64,000 nucleotides of DNA. Origin: Chloracidobacterium sp. CP2_5A. GTDB lineage: Bacteria; Acidobacteriota; Blastocatellia; Chloracidobacteriales; Chloracidobacteriaceae. Positions 34,793-44,020 of this stretch are shown in pieces (the stretch's first letter is position 1; every line of letters starts with the position of its first letter). The stretch covers positions 1 to 64,000 of the forward strand of contig NKPT01000004.1 of NCBI GenBank assembly GCA_002254845.1, read 5' to 3'. The notes beneath the pieces were generated by a model, which saw only the letters and a list, made by a program, of their open reading frames with translations, searched no databases and was not told the DNA's origin. The position numbers were made by a program, and so were the translations under genes.

Positions 34793-35971
34793 CTAGCGAG
34801 GCGGCTGAGCTTTTGATTTCTTGTTCTTCTTAGGGTCAGAGATTTTGGGCGTCGGGTCGGCGGACGGCTTGGGCGTCGGGTCGGCTTGCGCCGCCGCGCT
34901 GCCGCCATCCGTTTCGCGCCGTCCGTAGGTCTGTATTTGCTTGCCCTGTCCGGTCAGCGTGGAATCCGGCGTCACCACATCGGTGCGCACGCCGAGATTG
35001 ACCAGCAGTTCCTCCACCTCCGGGTCAATGGTGTCATCCTTTTTGAGGATAATGCCCTCCTTCGTCACGCTGGCGGTCGGGCCGAAAATTTCCTCGAACT
35101 TGCGCTTGATGAAGCCTTTCCGCACCACCTGCCTGACTTCCGCGCCTTCCGCCGGGGCCGGCACCTCGACGCCGAAACGCTCAAGGTACTCCGCCGCCTT
35201 GTCGCGCCACTCGCTGTTCGGATACTCCCGAACCAGGCGGGCGAAGGACTTCGCCGCTTCCGGCGTGTCCTCCAGTTGCGTCAGCGATACGCCGTGCAAA
35301 AACAGGGCTTCGTCCAGGTAGGTGAAGTCCGGGTAGCTGCGAATGATGCCCTCGCAGCGCCCCTTCACGGCAACGTATTTTTGCTGCTTGAAGTACAGTC
35401 GCGCCACGCCAAGGCTGTGCATGCCAAGCTGCTCGCGGGTGAATTTGAGATACTCCTGCACCTGCGGCTGGAGTTTCGACTGCGGATACTCGCGGGTCAG
35501 CCGGAGCAGCTCGCGCTCCGCGCGGCGGGCTTCCGAGTTGTCCAGGTTGGCCGGCCCGATCTGGCGGACGTGAATCTGCGCGATCTTGAGCAGCACGTCG
35601 TCGGCCAGCGGATGCTGCGGGAAAAATTGTAGCCACTCGCGGTATTCCACGTCCGCCTGCGCCAGGCTTGACGAGCCGCCCTCCCGGTAGAAAGAGTCGG
35701 CAATCAGCAGCTTCGCCAAAGGCAGCAACGGGCTGCCGTCATAGCTGCCAATAAGCGTGCTGAGCAACAAGCGCCCCTCTTCGTAGCGCCGCTTGCGCAT
35801 CGCCCGCAGCCCTTCGGCGTAAAGCTCGCGGTCGCGCCCCTCGCGCGCTTCTTCCGTCGTGACTTTCTTCTTGGGGCTTCCGCAGGCCAGCGACGCGGCC
35901 ATGAGTGCCATTAGCGCCAGCAAGACCCCAGCCCGCCTGAACGTTTGCTCCAGAACCCCTGATGTGGACAA
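34793..35971 (-). CDS. bamD: Outer-membrane protein assembly factor BamD-like lipoprotein
   Basis: A 392-residue lipoprotein with an N-terminal hydrophobic stretch and lipobox SLAC, then a TPR-type superhelix with AKLLIADSFYREGGSSSLAQ, EYREWLQFFPQHPLADD, LLRLTREYPQSK and FARLVREYPNSEW, the tetratricopeptide pattern of BamD. A C-terminal extension past residue 270, ending Lys/Pro-rich, is not in short BamDs. The start is uncertain: TTG at 35969-35971 has GGAGG nine bases upstream, whereas the frame is open to 36007 without ATG. BamD links BamA insertion of beta-barrels. rpe lies upstream. Confidence 0.8.
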   Translation of the reverse strand: MSTSGVLEQTFRRAGVLLALMALMAASLACGSPKKKVTTEEAREGRDRELYAEGLRAMRKRRYEEGRLLLSTLIGSYDGSPLLPLAKLLIADSFYREGGSSSLAQADVEYREWLQFFPQHPLADDVLLKIAQIHVRQIGPANLDNSEARRAERELLRLTREYPQSKLQPQVQEYLKFTREQLGMHSLGVARLYFKQQKYVAVKGRCEGIIRSYPDFTYLDEALFLHGVSLTQLEDTPEAAKSFARLVREYPNSEWRDKAAEYLERFGVEVPAPAEGAEVRQVVRKGFIKRKFEEIFGPTASVTKEGIILKKDDTIDPEVEELLVNLGVRTDVVTPDSTLTGQGKQIQTYGRRETDGGSAAAQADPTPKPSADPTPKISDPKKNKKSKAQPPR

Positions 35972-36042
35972 CTTCAAAACCCTCCACAGTGAAAGCGCCG
36001 CCAACAAGCGCGCCGCGCTGCCGCCGCCCTGCAGCGCCGGAG

Positions 36043-36735
36043 CTAGCTGGCGCTCGACGGGGCGGCTTGCGCCGCGCCGGTCGCGGCGGCCCGCAGCTCC
36101 TTGACGGACAGCCCCGGATCGGGGGCGCCAAAAATTGACGAGCCGGCGACAATCCAGCGCGCGCCATGCTCAACCAGCGCGCGCGCGTTGCGCGGCCCAA
36201 TGCCGCCATCCACTTCGATGGCGACTTCCAAGCCGCGCGACGCGATCATGCGCTGCAAGCGGGCAACCTTGGGCAGGCAAGCTTCAATGAAGCGTTGCCC
36301 GCCAAACCCCGGATTGACTGTCATCACCAGAACGAAATCGGTAAATGGCAAAATCTCATCAAGGAGCGCCAGCGAGGTGCCAGGATTGAGAACCACGCCC
36401 GGCCGCGCGCCCAGCGAACGAATCGCGTCGAGCGTCCGGTGCAGGTGAGGAACAACCTCGACGTGAACCGAAATCGAATCCGCCCCGGCATCCCGAAAAT
36501 CTCTCAGAAAGGCATCCGGGTTGGTCATCATCAGATGAACATCCAGCGGCAGGCGCGTGACCTTGCGCAGGGCGGCAACCACGGGCGGGCCAATCGTGAG
36601 GTTAGGCACGTAGTGACCGTCCATCACATCCACGTGCAGCATGTCCGCGCCGGCGGCCTCGACGCGCTGAACCTCGTCGCCCAGACGGGCAAAGTCGGCT
36701 GACAGGATGGAAGGCGCGATCTTGATTTCGCTCAT
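36043..36735 (-). CDS. rpe: Ribulose-phosphate 3-epimerase
   Basis: A 230-residue TIM-barrel enzyme interconverting ribulose 5-phosphate and xylulose 5-phosphate in the pentose-phosphate and Calvin pathways. Motifs: APSILSADFARLGDEV, HVDVMDGHYVPNLT (metal His and catalytic Asp), DVHLMMTNPD, MTVNPGFGGQRF, EVDGGIGPRNA and VAGSSIFG. Complete, with ATG 36735. The short C-terminal Ala-rich tail is slightly long. bamD starts 71 bases downstream and a PASTA gene is 74 bases upstream. Confidence 0.96.
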   Translation of the reverse strand: MSEIKIAPSILSADFARLGDEVQRVEAAGADMLHVDVMDGHYVPNLTIGPPVVAALRKVTRLPLDVHLMMTNPDAFLRDFRDAGADSISVHVEVVPHLHRTLDAIRSLGARPGVVLNPGTSLALLDEILPFTDFVLVMTVNPGFGGQRFIEACLPKVARLQRMIASRGLEVAIEVDGGIGPRNARALVEHGARWIVAGSSIFGAPDPGLSVKELRAAATGAAQAAPSSAS

Positions 36736-36809
36736 AGCGTTGCCTGCAGGGCCGACGGATTCGGCGAGAAGGTCTCGCGGGACGGTTGTTTCATGGCGCG
36801 CGACGGACG

Positions 36810-37151
36810 CTAATGACTAACGTTAATCTTGACCGGAAAGGGCCTGCGAACCACGCTTCCCGCCTTGGGATTCTGGCGCGTAACCGTTCCGACCGGCTCC
36901 GGGGCGTCGGGCACCTCGATCACCACCGCCCGCAGACCGTTTTTTTCCAACAACTCGCGCGCTTCCCGCTCAGTCTTTCCAACCACATTCGGGACGGCGA
37001 CCCGTTCCCCGCGGGTAAAGTAGCAAGTCGCAACGCCGCCTGCCACAAAAGCCAAGACGAGCAAAGCAACGAAAGTCAGCCACCAGAGAATGCGCTTGAG
37101 CCGGGACAAAATCGTACGTTGCGGGCGGCTGCCGCTCGCTGCACTCGTCAT
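36810..37151 (-). CDS. Membrane-anchored single-PASTA-domain protein
   Basis: A 113-residue protein from ATG 37149-37151 (a GTG at 37169 adds six residues). A basic cytoplasmic segment (RTILSRLKRILW) precedes one transmembrane helix (LTFVALLVLAFVAGGVATCYF), then a PASTA domain: VAVPNVVGKTEREARELL, VIEVPDAPEPVGTVTRQNP and KINVSH. PASTA domains bind muropeptides or beta-lactams. The kinase or PBP that usually carries them is absent. It heads the rpe-bamD run. Confidence 0.82.
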   Translation of the reverse strand: MTSAASGSRPQRTILSRLKRILWWLTFVALLVLAFVAGGVATCYFTRGERVAVPNVVGKTEREARELLEKNGLRAVVIEVPDAPEPVGTVTRQNPKAGSVVRRPFPVKINVSH

Positions 37152-37192
37152 AGGCGGCGACTCTACCACCGGGCGCGGGAAAGCGGCAACCG

Positions 37193-37216
37193 CTTCAGTG
37201 GCGTCTTCAGTGGCGT
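37193..37216. repeat. 12-bp perfect direct tandem duplication
   Basis: cttcagtggcgt twice (37193-37204, 37205-37216) in the 142-base divergent gap between the PASTA gene and the MsbA-like gene. It could modify a promoter region. Confidence 0.92.
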
Positions 37217-37293
37217 CGCTGCGCGCGCGCCGGGCCAGCGATCAGCCAGGCGCTAGATAGACAGCGCGGCGATTTGCTCTAAAGTAGCCTCTC

Positions 37294-39096
37294 ATGAGCA
37301 ACCTGCTGCGACTTCTCCGCTACGCGCGCCCTCACCTTGGGCGGATCATCGTCGCCGTCCTGGCGGCGGCCGGCGTCGGGATTTTCGAGGCCGCTCGCGC
37401 GGCTCTGATCCAGCCGATTTTTGACGGGCTGGGGAGCGGACCGGATGCGCTGCCAACCGCCCTGGGCGGCCGGGCGCTTCCGCGCTTGAGCGACTTGCTG
37501 CCTTCGGGCAATGCCTACTGGGGCGCGGTTCTTGGGCTCCTCATAGGCTTTAGCCTTCTGCGCGGCATCTCAGAGTTTATAGCCAATTTCTTGCTGACAT
37601 CCGTCGGACAGTCGGTCATCGTCGCGCTGCGAGTCGCGATCTTCGAGCGGGCGCTGGACCAGTCGGCGGCGTTCTTCGACTCCCGCCGCGTCGCTGAAAT
37701 CGCCAACTGCCTGATTACGGATGTCGAGAAGGTACAGTCCGGCGTAGCGCAGTACTTGGCTGACGCCCTGCGCGAAGGCTTCACGCTGGCGTGCCTGCTG
37801 GCGCTGGCGCTGGCGCTTTCTTGGAAGCTCACGCTGCTAACTCTGGCCGTGGCCCCGCTCATCGCGCTCCTAACGGCGACGTTTGGTCGGCGCTTGCGCC
37901 AGTCGAGCCTGGCCACGCAGCGCGCGATTGAAGACGTCCTGGCCCTGGCGAGCGAAGCCTTGGCGGGATACCGCGTCGTGCAGGCCTATGGCGCGCAGGA
38001 CTACGAGCGGGAGCGCTTTCGGGCGGCCGCGCAGCGCCTCCGGCGATTCAACTTGCGGACGGCGCGGGCTTTGTTCCTGCCGTCGCCGCTGCTGGACATC
38101 GCGGGCATTACGGCGGGCGCGGGCGTCATTTTCTACACGCACCGCCTGATCGCCGCCGGCGAACTCACCGCCGGGACGTTTACGGCGACGCTGGTGGCGC
38201 TTGTCCGGCTTTATGACCCAATCCGCAAATTGACCCAAACGTATCATGCCTACCAACAGGTACTGGCGTCGGCCGGGCGGTTGTTTGCGCTCCTTGACGA
38301 GCCGGCGGCGGTTGCCGACGCGCCGAACGCGATGCCGCGCGCGACGTTTCACGAGACGCTGACGTTCGCCGACGTGCGCTTCACCTATCCACAGGGCGCG
38401 ACGCCGGCGCTCGATGGGGTGACGTTCGCCGTCCGGCGGGGCGAAACCGTGGCGCTGGTCGGGCCGAGCGGCGGCGGTAAAAGCACGACGCTTGCGCTCT
38501 TGCTGCGGTTTTACGATCCCGATCGCGGCGCGATTGCCGTTGACGGAGTGGACATTCGCCGCCTGACGCGGGCGGCGCTGCGCCGGTTGACGGCGTACGT
38601 GCCGCAGGAAACCATTCTCTTCGACGGCACGTTCGCCGACAACATCGCCTACGGACGACCGGACGCGACGCGCGCCGACGTCGAATGCGCGGCCCGCGCG
38701 GCCTACGCGCACGACTTCATTCTTGAGCGCGGCGGCTATGACGCGCGCATTGGCGAAGGGGGGCGCAGTCTCTCCGGCGGGCAGCGCCAGCGCATCGCCA
38801 TCGCGCGAGCGCTCCTGCGCGACGCGCCCATCCTGCTGCTGGACGAGGCGACCTCGGCGCTCGACGCGGAATCCGAACAGGCGGTGCAGGCGGCGCTAGC
38901 GACGCTGATGCAGGGCCGCACGACCCTGGTTATTGCCCACCGGCTGGCGACCGTCCAGCGCGCCGACCAGATTCTGGTCTTTGAGCGAGGGCGGATTGTC
39001 GAAGCCGGGACGCATGCCGCGCTGGCGGCCGCGCAGGGGCCGTACCGGCGGCTGTATGAGCTACAGTTCGCCGCGCCAACGCGCCGGAACGCCTGA
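37294..39096 (+). CDS. msbA: MsbA-like ABC exporter (fused TMD-NBD)
   Basis: A 600-residue half-transporter with six transmembrane helices, then an ATPase domain: Walker A GPSGGGKST, Q loop, signature LSGGQRQRIAIARAL, Walker B ILLLDEATSALD, and switch His in VIAHRL. The N-terminal half and IFYTHRLIAAGEL region resemble lipid A-core flippases. MsbA moves lipid A or similar from the inner leaflet; drug export or lipid flipping by a BmrA-like protein is the alternative. It is followed 53 bases later by a polyprenyl-phosphate transferase gene, consistent with envelope work. Confidence 0.8.
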   Translation: MSNLLRLLRYARPHLGRIIVAVLAAAGVGIFEAARAALIQPIFDGLGSGPDALPTALGGRALPRLSDLLPSGNAYWGAVLGLLIGFSLLRGISEFIANFLLTSVGQSVIVALRVAIFERALDQSAAFFDSRRVAEIANCLITDVEKVQSGVAQYLADALREGFTLACLLALALALSWKLTLLTLAVAPLIALLTATFGRRLRQSSLATQRAIEDVLALASEALAGYRVVQAYGAQDYERERFRAAAQRLRRFNLRTARALFLPSPLLDIAGITAGAGVIFYTHRLIAAGELTAGTFTATLVALVRLYDPIRKLTQTYHAYQQVLASAGRLFALLDEPAAVADAPNAMPRATFHETLTFADVRFTYPQGATPALDGVTFAVRRGETVALVGPSGGGKSTTLALLLRFYDPDRGAIAVDGVDIRRLTRAALRRLTAYVPQETILFDGTFADNIAYGRPDATRADVECAARAAYAHDFILERGGYDARIGEGGRSLSGGQRQRIAIARALLRDAPILLLDEATSALDAESEQAVQAALATLMQGRTTLVIAHRLATVQRADQILVFERGRIVEAGTHAALAAAQGPYRRLYELQFAAPTRRNA

Positions 39097-39148
39097 CCAG
39101 CGATGGGGGCTACTGCGCCGCCTGCTCATTCGGCTATATTCGCGGGCT

Positions 39149-40057
39149 ATGCCAACCGCCGTTGCCTCGCCCGCCGTTGCTCTTCCCGTAGTCCTGCTCA
39201 AGGCGCTGCGTCCGCAGCAGTGGACGAAAAACATCCTGCTCTTTCCGGCGCTGCTTTTTTCGCAGCATCTTTTTCATTGGCGCGAGACCGCGCTGGCGTG
39301 CGCGGCCTGCGCCGTGTTTTGCCTGCTGAGCAGCGGCGTCTATCTGCTCAACGATCTGCTGGACATCGAGAGCGACCGCGCGCATCCGACTAAGCGCCAC
39401 CGTCCGCTGGCGTCGGGCGCGCTCCCGATTCCGGTCGGGATAGCCGCTTGCATCCTGCTGTCGCTAGGGTCGCTCGCAACGGCCTTTTGGCTTTCGCCGG
39501 CTTTCGCCTGGACGGCCGTGGCGTACTTTCTCTTGCAAGCGGCCTACGCCGTCCGCCTCAAGCATGTCGTCATCCTCGACGTAGGCTGTATCGCCGCCGG
39601 GTTCGTGCTGCGGGCGGTCGCGGGCGGGCAGGTCATCGCCGTGACCATTTCCTCGTGGCTGCTCATCTGCGCCATGCTCCTGTCGCTCTTTCTCGCGCTC
39701 GGCAAGCGGCGGCACGAGTTGCTGCTGCTTGAGGACGGCGCGACGGCGCACCGGCGCATTCTGGGAGAATACACAATTGAGCTGCTCGACCAGATGATCG
39801 CCATCGTGACGGCGGCGACGGTCGTTTGCTACACGTTTTATACGGTCGCGCCGGAGACGGTGGCGAAGTTCGGCACCGCCAGACTGGTCTTCACGGTGCC
39901 GTTCGTGCTCTACGGGATTTTCCGCTACCTGTACCTTATCCACCGGCGACAGCTCGGCGGCAGCCCGGAGAAGGCGCTGCTCAACGATGGCGCTTCAATG
40001 GTCAACTTGGCGCTCTACGGGCTGACGGTCGTGGTCGTGCTGTACTGGCTGCGCTAG
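39149..40057 (+). CDS. UbiA-family decaprenyl-phosphate phosphoribosyltransferase-like protein
   Basis: A 302-residue membrane prenyltransferase from ATG 39149; the longer frame back to 38933 overlaps the ABC exporter gene. First Asp-rich motif: NDLLDIESDRAHPTKRHRPL, then ASGALP, the signature of the decaprenyl-phosphate 5-phosphoribosyltransferase (Rv3806c-like) branch of UbiA. It transfers phosphoribose from PRPP to a polyprenyl phosphate, feeding arabinan-type sugars. Eight or nine hydrophobic helices follow, including LDVGCIAAGFVLRAVAGG. The partner oxidoreductases (DprE1/2) are not here. Confidence 0.87.
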   Translation: MPTAVASPAVALPVVLLKALRPQQWTKNILLFPALLFSQHLFHWRETALACAACAVFCLLSSGVYLLNDLLDIESDRAHPTKRHRPLASGALPIPVGIAACILLSLGSLATAFWLSPAFAWTAVAYFLLQAAYAVRLKHVVILDVGCIAAGFVLRAVAGGQVIAVTISSWLLICAMLLSLFLALGKRRHELLLLEDGATAHRRILGEYTIELLDQMIAIVTAATVVCYTFYTVAPETVAKFGTARLVFTVPFVLYGIFRYLYLIHRRQLGGSPEKALLNDGASMVNLALYGLTVVVVLYWLR

Positions 40058-40110
40058 CGCGCGTTCAACGCGGCGCTCTCAAAGGGCGTCGTCAAAATCG
40101 GCTGGGGCGA

Positions 40111-41280
40111 TCAGCGCGGCGGCGGCAAGCCCGCGTTGGGCGGACGGCGGACAATCGCGCAACCGATGGCCGGACGGCACAGGCGAGCGACTGGCTGACC
40201 ATTCAGCACGGACTCCAGCGCCTCGCGCAACAGATGGGTTGTCACGCGCTCCGGGTGGTAGGTGTTGTCGTCAATGCGCCCGTGGTACTGCAAGCGCCCC
40301 TGCGCATCCGCCAGAAAGCACTCCGTCATACAGGTCGCTCCCAAGGCGTCCGTCGCTCGGCGGTCCTCATCGACCACCACTGGAAAGGCGAACGGCTTGG
40401 CTTTTTGGCGCTCAATGATTTCGGCAAGCGGCTCATTCGCGTTCGGATTGAAGCCGATGAAAACAACCTGGCGCGCCGCGTAGTCCGCCGCCAGCGCGTT
40501 GAGTCGGGCGCGGTAGGCTTCCACGCAGGGGCAGCGCGTCCCAACCGCTACCAACACCACAAGTTTCCCGCGGTAGTCGCTCAGGCGGACCTCCCGCCCA
40601 TCCAAGCCAGTGAACGCGATCTCCGGCAGCCGCGCGCCAATGGCGATCAGCGAGTCATCGTTTGAGACAGCATGGCCCAAGTGATCCAAATCGTCGCCCA
40701 GCGCCCGTCCGGTAAAGACATCGTAGCCCCACCCGGCCGCCGCCAAAACCGCCGCCGCGCAGAGGGTCGCGCCCGCCGCCCCGGACGCCGCCAGCAAGCG
40801 CAGCCGCGCCGGATAAGGCGCCTCCGGAAACAGCGACCGGGCGACTTCGAACGGCAGCGCGCCAAAAGCGAAGCACAGGAGCGTCGCCGCGGCGTGACGC
40901 GCCTCCCAGGTCGTCAAAGCGAGGATCAACGCGGCAATAAGGAGCGAGGAAGCGCGGATAACGACGGCGAACGGATGCCCGTCGCGCGGCGCGGCAGGCG
41001 ATGAGCGACTGCAACGCCACCGCCAAATGAGCCACCAGACGGACAAAAGCGCCAGGGCCGCCGCTGGCCCAAATAGCGCCCGTCGCCCCAGCCCAAGCAG
41101 GAAAGCCGCTTCGGCCGTCCAGACGCCGAGCTGTCCCGCCAAAACGCCCAGCGCGCCGCACCAGACCACCCGCGCCAGGGACTGCCCCCAAACCACCTTG
41201 CTCGACCAGCGCCCGCTGCGCGGCGGCGACCACAACCCATCCAGGATGCCCAGCAAAAGGGCGAAAACGAGAAAAAACAT
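40111..41280 (-). CDS. Membrane protein with C-terminal AhpC/TSA-type redoxin domain
   Basis: A 389-residue fusion starting at ATG 41278-41280 (MFFLVFALLLGILDG). The N-terminal 190 residues have five or six hydrophobic segments, basic loops and no motif I can name. The C-terminal domain reads IGARLPEIAFTGLDGREVRL and SDYRGKLVVLVAVGTRCPC with CPC at Cys250 and Cys252, then VFIGFNPNANEP and ECFLADAQGRLQY, a thioredoxin-fold redoxin. The CPC spacing is not the typical CxxC. It may move electrons or reduce peroxide at the membrane; function is inferred. It converges with the UbiA gene. Confidence 0.7.
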   Translation of the reverse strand: MFFLVFALLLGILDGLWSPPRSGRWSSKVVWGQSLARVVWCGALGVLAGQLGVWTAEAAFLLGLGRRALFGPAAALALLSVWWLIWRWRCSRSSPAAPRDGHPFAVVIRASSLLIAALILALTTWEARHAAATLLCFAFGALPFEVARSLFPEAPYPARLRLLAASGAAGATLCAAAVLAAAGWGYDVFTGRALGDDLDHLGHAVSNDDSLIAIGARLPEIAFTGLDGREVRLSDYRGKLVVLVAVGTRCPCVEAYRARLNALAADYAARQVVFIGFNPNANEPLAEIIERQKAKPFAFPVVVDEDRRATDALGATCMTECFLADAQGRLQYHGRIDDNTYHPERVTTHLLREALESVLNGQPVARLCRPAIGCAIVRRPPNAGLPPPR

Positions 41281-41445
41281 ACCGTTCGCATTGTGGGCGC
41301 CAGCGTGGCCAAGCGCAACCTGAGCCGGCAGGCATCGCTCGCCACAGGCGCTGCTCAACAAGTAGCGCCTAGACAGGTTTTCGATTATTTTTCAGACCTT
41401 TTATTTCGTCGGATAGACTGGCTATCGCTTCGCCCGCCCAACCCA

Positions 41446-43233
41446 ATGTATTCGCTCGTCATTTATCTGCATAACGCGCCGCCGCATCGCGCATTGCTTG
41501 TCAAGCCGCGCTACACGCTCGGGCGAAGCGTTCGAGCGGATATCATCGTGGCGGACTCTTTCGCGTCACGCATTCATGCCTCGCTCTGGCGTGATGGAGA
41601 AACCTTCACGCTGGAAGACCTCAAAAGCGCCAACGGCACCCATTACCAGGGGCAGCGCGTTCATCAGCCGGTTCGGCTCAAGCCCGGCGACCGCTTTCGC
41701 ATCGGGGAAACCGAGCTGGAGCTTGTCCTGGAAGATCGCCTCACGCGCGCGGCGGCGCCTTCCGTCACCTACTTCAGCTCGCCTTCCAGCACGATTCCAG
41801 AGGCGCAGATTGGACTGAGAAGCCCCCACACGGCGGATGAGATCATCAAGCGCGCCTTCGAGCGCAGCTCCAGCGGGCTGGCCGGGGCCGCGCCGTCCGA
41901 GGCTCATCAGCCGCCGGAGACAAAGCTGGCGGCACCCGGGGGCAAGGACTGGCTGCCCGATGTCGCCGGCGAGACAAAGCTTGGACGCCAGCGCCCCGAC
42001 TTGCTGGCGCTCGTCAGCCGGGTTGGGGTGACGCTGCTGTCTAACGCCGGCTTTGATGAAACGCTGGAAGAAATCATGACGCTCATCTTCGAGTCGCTGC
42101 CGGCTGAGCGCGGCTTTTTGCTCATTTGCGGCAGCGCCAAAAACGACCTGGAATGCCGTGTCGCGCGCTCCAAAACCGGTCCGATGCCCTTGAGCGAAGT
42201 CGCCGTGAGCCAGGGCATTACCGAGTGCGTTCTCGCCTCGCGGGCGGCGGTGCTGACTTCGGATGCCCGCCATGACCCGCGCTTCGGGGGGAGCCAGTCC
42301 ATTTTGCTCGGCGACATTCGCTCCGTGATGGGCGTGCCGCTCATCTTCCGCGACCAGCTTCACGGGCTGATTTACGTTGAAAACCCTTATGAGCGGCGCT
42401 TCACGCCGGACGACCTCGAAGTGCTGACGACCATCGCCAGCGTGGCCGCCGTCAAGATTGAAAACACGCGCCTGCTTGAGGAAAGAATGGAGCGACAGCG
42501 CCTGCAAGCGGAAATCGCCTTGGCGGCGCGGATTCAAGCCTCCATGCTGCCCCAGCGCGAGCCGCTGACGCCCGGCTTTGAAGTGGCCGGGCTCTCCCGC
42601 CCGGCCGAGGACATCGGCGGCGATTATTACGACTATATCAAGGCGGGCGAGAACCGCTTGGCTGTCGTCATTGGCGACGCCTCCGGTCACGGCGTCTCGT
42701 CGGGGCTGCTGATGGCGCTAGCGAAGGGGGCGCTCCTCAATCAGCTTGGGACGGACTGCGACCCGACAAGCGTCATGCAAACAATGAATCGGCTGATCTG
42801 TGAAAACGGAACGCGCCGCGATCTGATGACGTTTTGCTATGTCTTGCTCGACCTGCTAACCGGCGCGGCGACCATTGCGAACGCGGGGCACCCATATCCG
42901 ATGCTCTACCGCGCCGGCGCGCAAACGCTGCAGAGTCTGGAGCTTGAGCATTATCCGCTGGGCGTCCGGCCAACGCTGGGCGCGCTGCCGATCCTGACCC
43001 AGCAACTTGCCCTCGGAGACGCCATCGTCCTGTGCAGCGACGGCATCCCGGAACTCAAAAATCGCGCCGGCCGCTATTTTGGCTATGATGGGCTGGAAGC
43101 GGTGATTCGCCGCTGCGCGCATCTGCCGGCCCGCGATTTATGCGAGACCATCCTTGAAAAAGCGTTGGCCTTTGCGGCGGGCGCCATTCCGGAAGACGAC
43201 ATGACCGTGGTTGTCATCAAGCGAACCGCCTGA
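41446..43233 (+). CDS. FHA-GAF-SpoIIE (RsbU-type) Ser/Thr phosphatase
   Basis: A 595-residue signalling protein, starting at ATG 41446 (MYSLVIYLHNAPPH); the frame is open from 41293. Residues 20-95 are FHA: YTLGRSVRADIIV, SRIHASLWRDGETFTL, SANGTHY. A linker leads to a GAF domain (about 185-345: LLSNAGFDETLEEIM, GVPLIFRDQLHGLIYVENP). The C-terminus is PP2C/SpoIIE: ARIQASMLPQREP, EDIGGDYYDY, GDASGHGVSSGLLMAL, EDDMTVVVIKRT. It would sense pThr and a small ligand and dephosphorylate an anti-anti-sigma-like partner. No partner gene is adjacent. Confidence 0.92.
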   Translation: MYSLVIYLHNAPPHRALLVKPRYTLGRSVRADIIVADSFASRIHASLWRDGETFTLEDLKSANGTHYQGQRVHQPVRLKPGDRFRIGETELELVLEDRLTRAAAPSVTYFSSPSSTIPEAQIGLRSPHTADEIIKRAFERSSSGLAGAAPSEAHQPPETKLAAPGGKDWLPDVAGETKLGRQRPDLLALVSRVGVTLLSNAGFDETLEEIMTLIFESLPAERGFLLICGSAKNDLECRVARSKTGPMPLSEVAVSQGITECVLASRAAVLTSDARHDPRFGGSQSILLGDIRSVMGVPLIFRDQLHGLIYVENPYERRFTPDDLEVLTTIASVAAVKIENTRLLEERMERQRLQAEIALAARIQASMLPQREPLTPGFEVAGLSRPAEDIGGDYYDYIKAGENRLAVVIGDASGHGVSSGLLMALAKGALLNQLGTDCDPTSVMQTMNRLICENGTRRDLMTFCYVLLDLLTGAATIANAGHPYPMLYRAGAQTLQSLELEHYPLGVRPTLGALPILTQQLALGDAIVLCSDGIPELKNRAGRYFGYDGLEAVIRRCAHLPARDLCETILEKALAFAAGAIPEDDMTVVVIKRTA

Positions 43234-43269
43234 CTGGCGCTACATTATCTTCTGAAAGGAAATTATTCC

Positions 43270-43998
43270 ATGCTGCGATGGAGTCGGACGCTATGCGCCG
43301 CAATGGCGCTCGTCGTCGCCTGTTTACTGGTCGGAACCGGATTCCCTGATCGAAGCCTTTCCGCTGAAGCGCGAGCGGAAGCCATCGAGCGCCCTCAGAA
43401 GCGACGCTCGGCGAGCGGCCGCCGCGTCCGCTCCGGGCGCGCCCGGAGCAGGAGGGCGCGCGGCTATCGGGGGCGAAGCGCGACGGCCCGCAAGCGTCGG
43501 GGGCGCATCGCCCGCAGCCAGGGGCGCGCTTACCGCGGGCGCGGCGCGCGCCTGCGAAGCCGGCGCGGACGCAGCTACCGCGGCGGGCGCGTCGTTCGGG
43601 GTCGCGCGGCGCGGGGACGCCGTGGCGGGCGGTATGCGCGGCGCGGGCGCTATGCCCGCCGCGGTCGAGCGACGGCCTACGCTTACCGGTCGGCAGCGCC
43701 GGCGACGCCTTATCGCGCGCCGCGCAGTCTGGCAATCCCCGAATCCCGCGCCCGCGAAATCCAGGAAAAGCTCAAGGAAGCGGGCTTCTATCAAGGCGAA
43801 GTCACCGGCCAGTATGATGAAAATACCCGCGAGGCGATGCGCGGCTTCCAGCGGGCCAACGGACTCAAGGAAACCGGCACGCCGACCGCTCCGGCATTGC
43901 TGCGACTGGGGCTGACTAAGCGCAGCTCGGATGCCAGCGACACTTCCGCCCCGCCGGGACAACTTCCGCCCCCGGCCGATACGCCACCGCCACAGTGA
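43270..43998 (+). CDS. Secreted Arg/Gly-rich protein with C-terminal peptidoglycan-binding domain
   Basis: A 242-residue protein. Signal peptide or anchor: MALVVACLLVGTG. Residues 41-140 hold about 40 Arg plus Gly, Ser, Tyr and Ala in RGR/RRGR blocks (GRRGGRYARRGRYARRGR). Residues 150-210 form a PG_binding_1 domain (AREIQEKLKEAGFYQGEVTG, YDENTREAMRGFQRANGL). A Pro-rich tail ends it. AAGGA lies ten bases before the ATG. An extremely basic protein tethered to the wall is suggested; ligand unknown. It follows the SpoIIE phosphatase by 36 bases. Confidence 0.8.
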   Translation: MLRWSRTLCAAMALVVACLLVGTGFPDRSLSAEARAEAIERPQKRRSASGRRVRSGRARSRRARGYRGRSATARKRRGRIARSQGRAYRGRGARLRSRRGRSYRGGRVVRGRAARGRRGGRYARRGRYARRGRATAYAYRSAAPATPYRAPRSLAIPESRAREIQEKLKEAGFYQGEVTGQYDENTREAMRGFQRANGLKETGTPTAPALLRLGLTKRSSDASDTSAPPGQLPPPADTPPPQ

Positions 43999-44020
43999 CA
44001 GCGCGGATAGCCGGCTTGCC

